Positions 1 through 8,300 of a DNA stretch of 16,868 bases are shown here, piece after piece. Location of the stretch: assembly GCA_002352445.1 (NCBI GenBank), contig DEIL01000170.1, forward strand, positions 1-16,868. The letters run 5' to 3'. The position numbers and the translations under genes are program-made. The notes below the pieces were generated by a model. It was given only the letters and a program-made list of their open reading frames with translations, had not been told where the DNA came from and searched no databases. Each line of letters starts with the position of its first letter. The stretch's first letter is position 1. The DNA is from Desulfobulbaceae bacterium UBA2775 (GTDB taxonomy: Bacteria; Desulfobacterota; Desulfobulbia; Desulfobulbales; Desulfocapsaceae).

Positions 1-79
1 CTTTTTACGACGCCATCAATTCTGATAAACTCGTAAAAAGGTCACTCGAAGTCTACGCCATCAATTCTTACTTTTCGAG
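1..79. repeat. Two tandem stem-loops carrying the same 14-nt loop sequence
   Basis: The first hairpin has perfect 10-bp arms, CTTTTTACGA at 1-10 and TCGTAAAAAG at 31-40. The second has 6-bp arms, CTCGAA at 45-50 and TTCGAG at 74-79. The sequence ACGCCATCAATTCT occurs at 10-23 and again at 55-68, essentially in the loop of each hairpin, a 45-nt period. Only this core is conserved between the two units. The element lies just upstream of the asparaginase gene and at the window edge, so it may continue to the left. It could be a structured leader or the end of an upstream transcript; neither hairpin is followed by a T tract. Confidence 0.55.
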
Positions 80-118
80 GGAAAGTTACGTAGCCATGAT
101 AATCATGAGAAGTAAACG

Positions 119-1174
119 ATGAAAATAAATAGCATTCTTCCCATTCACATAGGTGGCACGATCGCATCCGCTGAATCCAAAACCGGCTTTAGACCAAAAC
201 TCTCTTTTGAGGATTTGCTGGGTAAAATTGATCGGGGACTTACCGGAGATCGCCATATCGCCCCTGCACAATCCCCTTTCGGTGAATTCGGAATTGACAG
301 TGCCAGCATGCAGATACCGCATATACAGAAGATCGCTGCAACGATATGGAACAATTACAATAGACATGATGCGTTTATCGTTACCCACGGCACAGATACT
401 CTTGCTTACACTGCCAGTATGCTCGCCTTCATGCTGAAGGGAATCCAGAAACCGGTCATTGTCACGGGTGCCCAGAAAACTCTTGAGGACGATAAAAGCG
501 ATGTAGTCGGAAATCTGGAGATAGCCCTGCTTGCGGCATCGACGTCCAATTGCGGAGTCTGGGTTGTCTTCAATGGGAAGGTAATCAAAGCAGTCAGAGC
601 TACAAAAATTAATATCGGTGTTGACTGTTTAGATGCCTTTGCCTCAAATGTCATGGACGAAATTCTGATCTCCAAGTTCCAACTAAACGACTATTCCATT
701 AACAGGGGACAGGCTGAAACATTCAGCACAAAAGTATCCGAGGCACTGGATATCTATTGCTTAACCCACACTACTGACCCGGTCTTACTGGAGAACTATC
801 TCGATAATTCAAACATAAGAGTACTAATAGTCCTTATATACGGGATGAGTGGGCATCGTAAGGAATTGATGGAAGTTCTCTCACGCTGGGCCGACGACAA
901 CGAAACAATAGTTATTGCAAAAACACATTCACCGTACGGCAGTACCGATTTATCGAAATATGAGTTAGGTGTCAAAGCCCTGCAAATGGGAATCCTGTCG
1001 TCACTGGATATGACAATGGAGAGCGTCTATGCTAAATCCTGCATCCTTCTCGCCCGCAATAGTGAACCTCGTGAATTTAGCAGGCAGTTTTATGCAAATT
1101 TTTGCGATGAGCTTGATGAGGTAGGTGTGCAGAAATTTATGAAGAAGGCTGCCTTCTGGCTCGCAGCCTCCTGA
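119..1174 (+). CDS. L-asparaginase, cytoplasmic type (archaeal-like AnsA family)
   Basis: Predicted to hydrolyse L-asparagine (possibly also glutamine) to the acid and ammonia in the cytoplasm; there is no signal peptide. The 351-residue length fits the family. Both catalytic motifs are present: GGTIAS with nucleophile Thr14, and HGTDT at 90-94 with Thr92 and Asp93. Lys163 in RATK completes the second triad. The pattern THGTDTLAYTASMLAFML resembles archaeal type enzymes such as that of Pyrococcus. The flexible-loop tyrosine of well-studied enzymes appears to be Phe24 here (TGF), and the usual TGS motif reads TGAQ at 116-119. The ATG at 119 has GAGAAG at 107-112 as ribosome binding site and puts GGT at the usual distance from the N terminus. 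It precedes a glutamine-type importer on the same strand after a 200-bp gap. Family assignment is firm; substrate preference is inferred. Confidence 0.9.
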   Translation: MKINSILPIHIGGTIASAESKTGFRPKLSFEDLLGKIDRGLTGDRHIAPAQSPFGEFGIDSASMQIPHIQKIAATIWNNYNRHDAFIVTHGTDTLAYTASMLAFMLKGIQKPVIVTGAQKTLEDDKSDVVGNLEIALLAASTSNCGVWVVFNGKVIKAVRATKINIGVDCLDAFASNVMDEILISKFQLNDYSINRGQAETFSTKVSEALDIYCLTHTTDPVLLENYLDNSNIRVLIVLIYGMSGHRKELMEVLSRWADDNETIVIAKTHSPYGSTDLSKYELGVKALQMGILSSLDMTMESVYAKSCILLARNSEPREFSRQFYANFCDELDEVGVQKFMKKAAFWLAAS

Positions 1175-1186
1175 TCGTATCTTTTT
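1143..1186 (+). terminator. Weak possible terminator at the end of the asparaginase gene
   Basis: A 7-bp inverted repeat, AGGCTGC at 1146-1152 and GCAGCCT at 1163-1169, overlaps the last codons. A run of five T follows at 1182-1186, about 12 nt after the stem, which is farther than in a typical intrinsic terminator. An alternative smaller hairpin AGAAGG/CCTTCT lies at 1143-1157. The call is speculative. Confidence 0.2.
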
Positions 1187-1276
1187 CTGTGGTTAGGAAA
1201 CAGGAAGAGAAACCTGGAGTGCTTGACTTTGTTTAACTCACATGTTTTCTTGAAAAGAATGTTGTTTTAGATAAAG

Positions 1277-1351
1277 TATCTATGTAGAGGTTGAGAACCA
1301 TATCTCCACGCCATAGATAGTCACTGTCCCTTCATATAGTATTAAGGGACA
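1277..1351. promoter_or_regulatory. Structured leader upstream of the glutamine-binding protein gene
   Basis: Two inverted repeats are packed into the 100 bp before the GlnH-like gene. TATCTATG at 1277-1284 pairs with CATAGATA at 1312-1319, enclosing a small GGTT/AACC hairpin at 1289-1299. Immediately after, TGTCCCTT at 1325-1332 pairs with AAGGGACA at 1344-1351. The second hairpin ends 13 nt before the GGGG ribosome-binding site (1365-1368). It could be an operator or a leader fold affecting translation. I see no convincing -35/-10 pair in the 1175-1375 gap. Confidence 0.35.
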
Positions 1352-1375
1352 AAATTATATACTTGGGGTAACATT

Positions 1376-2113
1376 ATGAAAAGAATAGTTTTGTTGATTC
1401 TTATGGGTTTAATGATTTCATTGTCTGGGACGGCTTTTGCTGAAAAATTGTATGTCGGCACAGACACAGCTTTCGTTCCCTTTGAATACAAAGGTAAAGA
1501 TGGAAAATATACAGGCTTTGATATCGATCTGTGGGCAGAGATAGCAAAACGCATTGGTGTTGAATATGAATTGAAGCCGATGGATTTTAATGGCCTGATT
1601 CCAGGCTTGACGACCGGAAACCTCGATGTCGCCCTGGCAGCGATCTTTATCAAATCTTCCCGAGAAGAGAAAATTGATTTTTCTCACCCTTATTTCAGAG
1701 CTGGACTGAAAGTCATGGTTTCGGCAGACAACCAGGATATCAAGGCCCCTGCTGACCTGAAGGGAAAAGTTGTTGCTGTCAAACTCGGCACAGCAACCGT
1801 TGAGTATGTTGAAACCCTCGGTGCAAAGAAAGTCGTTAAATTCCCGAATATTGATCAAGCCTATCTTGAAGTTGTGACGGGTGGTGCTGACGCAGCAATG
1901 CATGATACCCCGAATGTTCTCTATTACATCAAAACTGCTGGTAACGGTAAAGTTAAAGCCGTTGGACCTGATGTCAAAGCAGCTCAGTACGGCATTGCCT
2001 TCCCACAGGGGAGTGCGCTACGTGACAAGGTAAATGTTGCGCTGTTGCAGATGATGGAAGACGGCGGTTACGCTGATTTATATAGAAAATGGTTTAATTC
2101 TGACCCGGAATAG
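1376..2113 (+). CDS. glnH: Periplasmic glutamine-type amino acid binding protein (GlnH-like)
   Basis: Binds a polar amino acid in the periplasm and delivers it to the permease encoded downstream. Residues 1-22 form a Sec signal peptide ending TAFA, consistent with a cut after Ala22. The mature protein matches E. coli GlnH over its length, for example TDTAFVPFE, ELKPMDF, FPNID, HDTPN, IKTAGNG and AQYGIAFP. Known GlnH ligand contacts that are kept include Asp30, Phe33, Phe71, Arg96, Lys136, His176 and Asp177. Three contacts appear changed: Gly to Ala89, Thr to Phe91 and Gly to Ala140. The specificity may therefore differ from strict glutamine. The ATG at 1376 follows GGGG at 1365-1368. Length (245 residues) is normal. 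Assignment to the polar amino acid binding family is firm; glutamine itself is inferred. Confidence 0.92.
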   Translation: MKRIVLLILMGLMISLSGTAFAEKLYVGTDTAFVPFEYKGKDGKYTGFDIDLWAEIAKRIGVEYELKPMDFNGLIPGLTTGNLDVALAAIFIKSSREEKIDFSHPYFRAGLKVMVSADNQDIKAPADLKGKVVAVKLGTATVEYVETLGAKKVVKFPNIDQAYLEVVTGGADAAMHDTPNVLYYIKTAGNGKVKAVGPDVKAAQYGIAFPQGSALRDKVNVALLQMMEDGGYADLYRKWFNSDPE

Positions 2114-2135
2114 TCTGAAGGGAAAAATAATCTGA

Positions 2136-2179
2136 CCTGTTCTACACCTTTTTCATCACAGAAAAAGGTGTAGAACAGG
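2136..2179. repeat. Perfect 19-bp hairpin between binding-protein and permease genes
   Basis: CCTGTTCTACACCTTTTTC at 2136-2154 and its exact reverse complement at 2161-2179 flank a 6-nt loop (ATCACA). The stem lies 22 nt after the binding-protein stop codon. No T tract follows, so it is not a standard intrinsic terminator. Such stems after binding-protein genes can protect the upstream mRNA from 3' exonucleases and reduce expression of the membrane components. A second, weaker inverted repeat, CACAAGC at 2190-2196 and GCTTGTG at 2218-2224 around GGGATCCC, follows. The rest of the gap to 2393 shows nothing recognisable. Confidence 0.7.
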
Positions 2180-2393
2180 GTCCCTTTAGCACAAGCTTGC
2201 ATAGGAGGGATCCCCATGCTTGTGAGAATACTCCCACAGTTAGTGCCTTACTCCAGAACTTTTGTCATAAAAAACAAGCAATTCAGGAAGGTCGATTAAA
2301 ACTATATCGTTGAATATACTTCCATAGCACTTATCCAAGCATTCTAAAATTCCGATTTATTCAGGTTAGTAACTTCTACAGAAGAGTCAAATT

Positions 2394-3116
2394 ATGGATT
2401 TTGAATTTTCAGTTATTACCGAATCTTTGCCTGCTCTTCTTGCAGGAGCAAAACTGACTTGGATCATTACTATCCTGGGAATTGTCGGTGGTATGATCTG
2501 CGGTATTTTAGCCGGTTTGGGTCGAATCGCAGGAACAGAAGCTCTCGGAGAAGAACCACACGGAATCTTCAAGCCGATCAGTGTTTTGATTCGTTATATA
2601 TCCAGTGGTTATGTTGAGACAATCCGTGGAACACCGATCATAGTTCAGGCAATGTTTCTCTATTTTGCCTTTCCCATGCTGGTCAAAGCGGTTTTCGATA
2701 TCGATCGCTTTCGTATCGAAGCTTTAACTGCCGCAGTTATTACCATTATCTTCAATGCTGGAGCTTATATTGCGGAAATCGTCAGGGGCTCGGTCATCTC
2801 CGTGGACAAGGGCCTTCTGGAGGCCGGAATGTCCCTTGGTATCAGTCGCTTTCAGCTGATCGTGTATGTAATCGGTCCAATAGCCTTTCGAAGAATGATC
2901 CCTCCTCTTGGCAATCAGTTCATCATCAGCCTCAAAGACACCTCGCTTTTTATTGTCATCGGGGTTGGTGAATTAACAAGGCAGGGCCAGGAGATTATGG
3001 CCAGCAATTTCAGAGCACTTGAAATCTGGCTGACAGTGGCCGTTATGTACCTGATCATGACCACAGTGCTAGCCTGGTCATTACGCCGCATCGAGAAAAA
3101 GATGAAGATTTTCTAA
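2394..3116 (+). CDS. glnP: Polar amino acid ABC transporter permease (GlnP-like)
   Basis: Inner-membrane permease of the HisMQ/GlnP type, working as a dimer with the GlnQ-like ATPase. Hydrophobic segments lie at about residues 20-42, 82-100, 108-130, 183-192 and 210-230. The RGTPIIVQ motif at 78-85 and the EAA loop (EAGMSLGISRFQ at 143-154 with the invariant G) are clear. The protein has 240 residues against about 219 for E. coli GlnP. The extra length sits mainly between the first membrane segment and RGTP (about 46-70), where a soluble loop contains GTEALGEEPHG. The ATG at 2394 has AGAAGAG at 2380-2386 seven bases upstream. It lies 280 bp after the binding-protein gene and 30 bp before the ATPase gene, an operon-like order. 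Confidence 0.93.
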   Translation: MDFEFSVITESLPALLAGAKLTWIITILGIVGGMICGILAGLGRIAGTEALGEEPHGIFKPISVLIRYISSGYVETIRGTPIIVQAMFLYFAFPMLVKAVFDIDRFRIEALTAAVITIIFNAGAYIAEIVRGSVISVDKGLLEAGMSLGISRFQLIVYVIGPIAFRRMIPPLGNQFIISLKDTSLFIVIGVGELTRQGQEIMASNFRALEIWLTVAVMYLIMTTVLAWSLRRIEKKMKIF

Positions 3117-3146
3117 TTCCAGCTACACCTAAAAAACGAGAAAACG

Positions 3147-3887
3147 ATGTCAAGTATTATTGAATTGAAAAATGTGTGTAAATCCTTTGGCAAAACAGAA
3201 GTTTTGCACAATATTGACCTTTCTATTCAGGAGGGTGAGGTGGTTGTGGTCATCGGTCCGTCTGGTTCCGGAAAATCCACTTTGATCCGCTGTATCAACT
3301 GCCTGGAACTAATCTCGAGTGGGGAGTTGGTCGTTGACACCATCAAGATTCCAGCTGAGAGAAAAAAGATGCGTCAAATACGGCTGGAGGTTGGGATGGT
3401 TTTTCAGCAATTCAATCTTTTTCCACACTTGACCGCACTTGATAATGTCGCTTTCGGTCCTACTAAGGCGAGGAAAATGAACAAGCTCAAAGCAGCAGAA
3501 ATTGCCCGGGATTTGCTGGAAAAAGTTGGTCTGTCCGCATTTCAAAACAAGCTTCCTGGCCAACTTTCTGGTGGACAGCAGCAACGTGTTGCTATTGCCA
3601 GAGCATTGGCAGTCAGCCCCAAAGTTCTACTGTTTGATGAGCCGACTTCGGCTCTGGACCCTGAGATGATAGGTGAAGTACTGGATGTAATGAAAAACAT
3701 AGCTAAAGACAGCGGCATGACCATGGTTGTTGTTACCCATGAAATGGGGTTTGCCGCTCAAGTCGGTGACCGACTGATCTTCATGGATGATGGAAGAATT
3801 GTCGAGGAAGGAAAACCTGGTGAAGTGATGAAAAATCCACAATCGGATAGACTCAAGGATTTCTTAGGACATGTGAAGCACCACTAG
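3147..3887 (+). CDS. glnQ: Polar amino acid ABC transporter ATP-binding protein (GlnQ-like)
   Basis: Cytoplasmic ATPase energising the GlnH/GlnP-type importer. All canonical motifs are present in order: Walker A GPSGSGKS (37-44), Q-loop in VFQQFNLFPHLT (85-96), signature LSGGQQQ (140-146), Walker B VLLFDE (160-165) followed by PTSALDPE, and the H-loop histidine in VTHEMGFA (His198). The 246-residue length is standard. The ATG at 3147 has only a weak GAG at 3138-3140 upstream. It is the last gene of the transporter group, stopping 66 bp before the end of the convergent acetyltransferase gene. The PTSALDPE and THEMGFA signatures are typical of polar amino acid importers. Confidence 0.95.
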   Translation: MSSIIELKNVCKSFGKTEVLHNIDLSIQEGEVVVVIGPSGSGKSTLIRCINCLELISSGELVVDTIKIPAERKKMRQIRLEVGMVFQQFNLFPHLTALDNVAFGPTKARKMNKLKAAEIARDLLEKVGLSAFQNKLPGQLSGGQQQRVAIARALAVSPKVLLFDEPTSALDPEMIGEVLDVMKNIAKDSGMTMVVVTHEMGFAAQVGDRLIFMDDGRIVEEGKPGEVMKNPQSDRLKDFLGHVKHH

Positions 3888-3890
3888 GAG

Positions 3891-3947
3891 GCTGTCCGAG
3901 ATTTGGCAAAAGCCAGAAAATATTTCATAGCCTCGGAATCAGACAGC
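3891..3947. repeat. Imperfect inverted repeat between convergent genes
   Basis: TCCGAG at 3895-3900 pairs with CTCGGA at 3932-3937. GCTG at 3891-3894 can pair with CAGC at 3944-3947 across an asymmetric internal loop. A small TGGC/GCCA hairpin lies inside at 3904-3915. The whole 66-bp gap between the glnQ-like gene and the convergent acetyltransferase gene is taken up by this structure. It may act as a bidirectional terminator or be a remnant of a small palindromic element. T runs on either strand are poor. Confidence 0.4.
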
Positions 3948-3952
3948 ACCCT

Positions 3953-4768
3953 CTATCTGACCTCATTTTTACAATAACCTCCATACAACCTCGACAGTTG
4001 ATCTGACGCAAGATTAAGTCCAAACTCCTGCATAAGGATAACACCCAGGTTATCTTTTGACGATACCCCCGTGATCTCCGTCGTTCCCCCCCTAATGCGA
4101 TGAAATTCATCATTTCGCAAAAACCGAACGTCATCATAAGATTTTCGTGAAACAACTAGATTATTAACAAATGTCGCATCTGGATGTGTCGATGAGTAAT
4201 GATGTCCACAAAGACAATCGGCTTCTGAATAGATGCCGTTATCAAAGCTATACAGAGTGAACCATCCATCGACTTCATATTTTTGAAGAAGATAGCATCC
4301 CAGGTCAGGTTGAATGATACGATATACTGCGTCGCCCTGGTCCTGAGACTCTTCCGTATTTAGAAGTAAGGGTTCACGTGGACACAATGGGCCAAACCCC
4401 ACATCAACAATGTAGGTTCTGTCAGCGATTATTACCTTTGTAATTCTGTGGGTCCGCGGGACATCAATGTCACGATTATGAAGAACTCTTCCTAAAGCTA
4501 TATCACATTGAAATTCATGATATTTGAGAACCTCAAATAAGATTTTATTTTGCTCAAAGCAATACCCACCCCGTTTGTTTGTGACAACTCTATCAAAGAG
4601 AACTTGCGATTCCAGGGGAAGGTCTTCTTGCAATAGTACGCCAAGATTACTAAAGGGAAAAGTACCGAGATGAACCTGTTGGAGTTCTTTGATGAACCTA
4701 ATTGAAACTTCAGGCTGCATTACCGAAACACTTGAAAGATAGTACTGTATATTATTATCATTGAGCAT
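3953..4768 (-). CDS. nat: Arylamine N-acetyltransferase
   Basis: Cytoplasmic transferase that moves an acyl group from acyl-CoA to arylamines, hydrazines or related substrates through a cysteine thioester. The family's Cys-His-Asp triad is visible: Cys70 in RGGYCFEQN, His107 in RTHRITKV and Asp122 in VDVGFGP. The N-terminal PFSNLGVLL segment also fits. The length of 271 residues is normal. The start at 4768 gives the expected N terminus, but the ribosome binding site is weak (GAG about 10 nt upstream). It is the only confident minus-strand gene in the window, convergent with the transporter and divergent from the AsmA gene, so it probably has its own promoter in the 4769-5358 gap. The physiological substrate cannot be told from sequence. 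Confidence 0.92.
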   Translation of the reverse strand: MLNDNNIQYYLSSVSVMQPEVSIRFIKELQQVHLGTFPFSNLGVLLQEDLPLESQVLFDRVVTNKRGGYCFEQNKILFEVLKYHEFQCDIALGRVLHNRDIDVPRTHRITKVIIADRTYIVDVGFGPLCPREPLLLNTEESQDQGDAVYRIIQPDLGCYLLQKYEVDGWFTLYSFDNGIYSEADCLCGHHYSSTHPDATFVNNLVVSRKSYDDVRFLRNDEFHRIRGGTTEITGVSSKDNLGVILMQEFGLNLASDQLSRLYGGYCKNEVR

Positions 4769-5358
4769 ATGAGCATCTCACATATAACCATTAGAATTCT
4801 CTTTAAAATTGAGCGAACTTGTGCCACCTTGGAGCATAACGGTAAAACTCTGTATTGCAAATGACAAATTCACCAGATATGCCTCGACAATCTCTGACAT
4901 TTGTCAAAAACTCGATTGGAAAAGGGGCAGGGATCGAATCTACGGTAGTGCCCACATCAAGTGTTAGAAGGAGCAATTATTCGAGAGAATTGTCCTTTGG
5001 AATAGCTTTGTCCTACAGACAGAACTGACAGAATAGTCTTAAACTACGGGTTTGCTAAAATGGTTAAGACTACCAACAGAAATCTTTCCAGTTTGAAAAT
5101 TGCTGTTTGCCCAGAAGATTTTTTTTCTGTTGGTGCCAATATGTACAGCATCATTAAGTGTTTGAGTCTATAGCAATACTCAATATAGCTATTTTTTATG
5201 TTCTGTATTGTTCGGGGCAAAATGATTAATATTGTTAGTTGTGATACAAAATTTAGCCATATCGAATTAATTATGCGTATTACCGTTTTTAAAAGGACAT
5301 ATACTGGCCACATAGTATTGACAACTAAAGCGTTATTTCGTTTAGGTAGATTCGTCCC
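4769..5358. promoter_or_regulatory. 590-bp divergent intergenic region with a TGACA/TGTCA palindrome
   Basis: This gap should hold the promoters of the acetyltransferase gene (leftward) and the AsmA gene (rightward). TGACA TT TGTCA at 4895-4906 is a perfect palindrome. TGACAAAT at 4862-4869 also pairs with ATTTGTCA at 4899-4906. GACAGAA recurs at 5018-5024 and 5027-5033, and TTGTCCT occurs twice between 4990 and 5016. A TTGACA hexamer lies at 5318-5323 but has no good -10 partner. An 89-codon minus-strand ORF at 5044-5313 has no family resemblance and no clear ribosome binding site, so I do not call it. Nothing RNA-like was recognised. Confidence 0.4.
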
Positions 5359-8300
5359 ATGAAAAGAGTCAAAAAGATAACCATTGGCCTGGTGGCAGGT
5401 GTATGCTCTGTTTTGGTTCTTTTCACTGCTGTAGCTTTGATAGCTCCATGGCTGATTGAAAAAACATCACTTGCAAACAAAGTTCGCAGTAAAGTCTCTG
5501 CGCTGGTTGGCGGTGATTTCGATTATAGTCGTCTTCATCTCTCTGTTTTTCCTTCCCCTCATATTGTACTCGTCAATCCTCAAATAGACATTCCAAAACA
5601 GTTGTCAGCATCAGCGGAGAATATTGAAGTATATCCTGAAATTATAACGTCTCTGACCGGACGTCGTATTGTTCTCAAAAAGGCAGCGGTCATGCGACCC
5701 AAAGTTACTATCTGGATGCCTGAATCGACTGATCGTCCACAACAACATTCCCGTCATGTTGATATCAGTGAGGTGCTGCCATCCCTATTGAAGGGATTTG
5801 CCAAACTGCCAAAGATTCTTTTGTCTGTCGATAATGGTACAATTTCTCAGGGAAGTGTGAAGCTTATTTATGATCAAACAAGCACCTTCTCATTCGATAG
5901 CCTTGATGCTTTGATACAAAATGTATCGGATTCTGTCACACTTAGGGTAACGGCCACATCCAACATGTTTGAAAACGTCTCTGTGACGGGTACCATTGAC
6001 ACCAGCCAGTCTAAGGGCAGCGCACAGGTTGAACTTGGAAGGTTAAAGCTTGGGGCTATCTACAACATCTTTTTACCCGATGCTTCGTTGAGGATAGAAA
6101 ACGGAGAAGCTGACATTGATCTTGGCATAACCCTTCATGATAAAGAAAATATTGCTCTTCATTTCAATTGTTCCGCACCGAATGTTCGCTTGTTAGAGGC
6201 AGGGCAGACTACTGATATTGAGGTTCAGACACTTTCGGGCAGTGTAAATGTCAATCCAGCTTCTACGACCATTGCCATTTCTAAACTCCTTCTTGGCAGT
6301 CCGTTGATGCGTATATCGGGAAGTGTCAAGGTGTCTGAAGAAGCACCTAAATTGAACCTGAAACTAGAAGGCCGGAACATTGATATTAATTCTACCCGCT
6401 CAGTGTCTCTGGCACTGTCGGGATCAAGCAGTATTACTCAAACCATCTTCGATATTTTGAAAGGTGGTGCGATCCCATTGCTCACCGTATCCGGCCAGGC
6501 CGATACTCCCAGTGGCCTGGCAGATCTCGACAATCTTGTTCTGCAGGCAAACCTTTCAAACGGGAACATTGTTATCCCCGGAGCTGATCTGGTGCTAACC
6601 GATGTGTCTGGTGATGTGGACATGTCAAAAGGGATTCTGACAGGAGAAAATGTTCTGGCCCAGTGGCAGAACTCGACTGTGAAAAACGGAAAGTTCAAGA
6701 TAGACCTGACGAAAGATCCACTGCCACTTCATGTAGAGGCAGGTATAGATATTGATGTGGCAGATATCCCGGCAATTTTAGCAAATTTTATAAAAGACCA
6801 AGCGTTCAACAATGAACTGGCGCTAATCAAGGATCTCCGGGGCAGTGCCACTGGAGCATTATCGCTCACAGGTGATACTGATCAGGTAAACGTAGATGTA
6901 TCAGCAACTGATATCAAACTTTCAACACGTTACCACAAAATACCCTATCCCCTGAAGGTAACTGATGGTGGTATTAGCTATGACGGGCACAAGATACAAT
7001 GGGAGCGACTCAATGGCTCAGTAGGGACATCTTCTTTTGCTTCGTTTTCGGGTAACCTCGATCTCGGCAAGACTAAGAATTTTACCATTGCATCGGGAAC
7101 TTCACGTATTGTCATACCGGATTTGATGCCCTGGATTTCATCGAATAAGGCAACCCGAAACATCGCCGAGTATTATGGTGGAGGCAATAGCATTCTGCAA
7201 TTAACTGAGATCCAAGCAAACGGCCCCCTGCAGGACTTTCGCCAATCCCATTTCAACCTGACTGGAGAGTTTGAGGATCTCACGATCCAACATCTTTCCA
7301 GGCAGCCTGGCCCCTTAAAAATTGTCTCGCTAAAATTTAATGCCGACACAGAGGCGTTAAATTTTTCTGATGTTCAGGTGAGTATGCTTGATGGTTCTTT
7401 AACCATGTCCGGTAAATACCTCGACTATATGGCAGATAATAAAAGGGATATCAGCTTGAGCTTTGATGGACGAATGGGACCACAACTCATCGGCTGGGTT
7501 ACAGATAACGTTCACTCCCCGCCCTGGTTGAAGCTTCGTCCACTATCGATCAGAAAATCGCACCTAACATATTCGTATCAAGGGAAACACAAGATATCAG
7601 CAACACTTGCACTTCAGGACAACCTTGCGGTGATCACTGATGTGAGTTTGGCTAAAGATGCAGTAATTGTTGATAGCTTGATGGTGAAAGACCACCTCAC
7701 TAAGGTGTCCGTGACTGCCAAAAAGATGAACCAGCTCCTTGATGTTACTTTTGATGGCACACTCCATGAATCTACTTTGAGTCAGGTAGCTCAAATCACC
7801 CCGCAGCTGAGAGGTTCGATTGACGGGAAGGCAAAAATTACTCTAAACCTGGAAAATCCATTTGATTTCAGTCTTCTCGGCGAAATGAACGGAGAAGGGC
7901 TGTCTGTACCTATTACCTCCAAAGCGCCTTTGATTATCAATAATATTGAAGTGAAAGGGGTGCCTGACACTATAACCCTTAAATCTGCCAATCTGTCCTG
8001 GAGTGGTACAGTCCTGACTTTGGCCGGAAGTGTGAGACCGAACGCCTCTGGTGCGCTGAAGGTTGCTTTGGATGTTGAGGCTGATCGCTTAGATGTTGAT
8101 GCAATCAAGGAAAATATCAGAAGCCAGAGCACATCGCAGGACAAAAAGACAGCCCCTAAAACTTTTTCCTTGCCAATTGAAGGAGAAGTCCATTTCAAAA
8201 CGAACAAACTCGAAGCGTATGGTTATGCCATCCAACCGTTACAGGCTGATATACGCTTACAGAACAATGCAGCCGACATAACACTGAAAGATATGGTTCT

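Noticed and set aside
5044..5313. 89-codon minus-strand ORF before the AsmA gene
   Set aside because: A+T-rich hydrophobic peptide without a ribosome binding site or family resemblance; it lies in the probable promoter region.
5318..5323. TTGACA as the -35 of an AsmA gene promoter
   Set aside because: The -10 region at 16-18 bp spacing (around TTTAGG) is poor and the start would fall almost on the ATG.
8093..8281. ORFs inside the AsmA, transporter and PurF genes in other frames
   Set aside because: They lie within clearly coding genes, show no family resemblance, and are shadows of the true frames.
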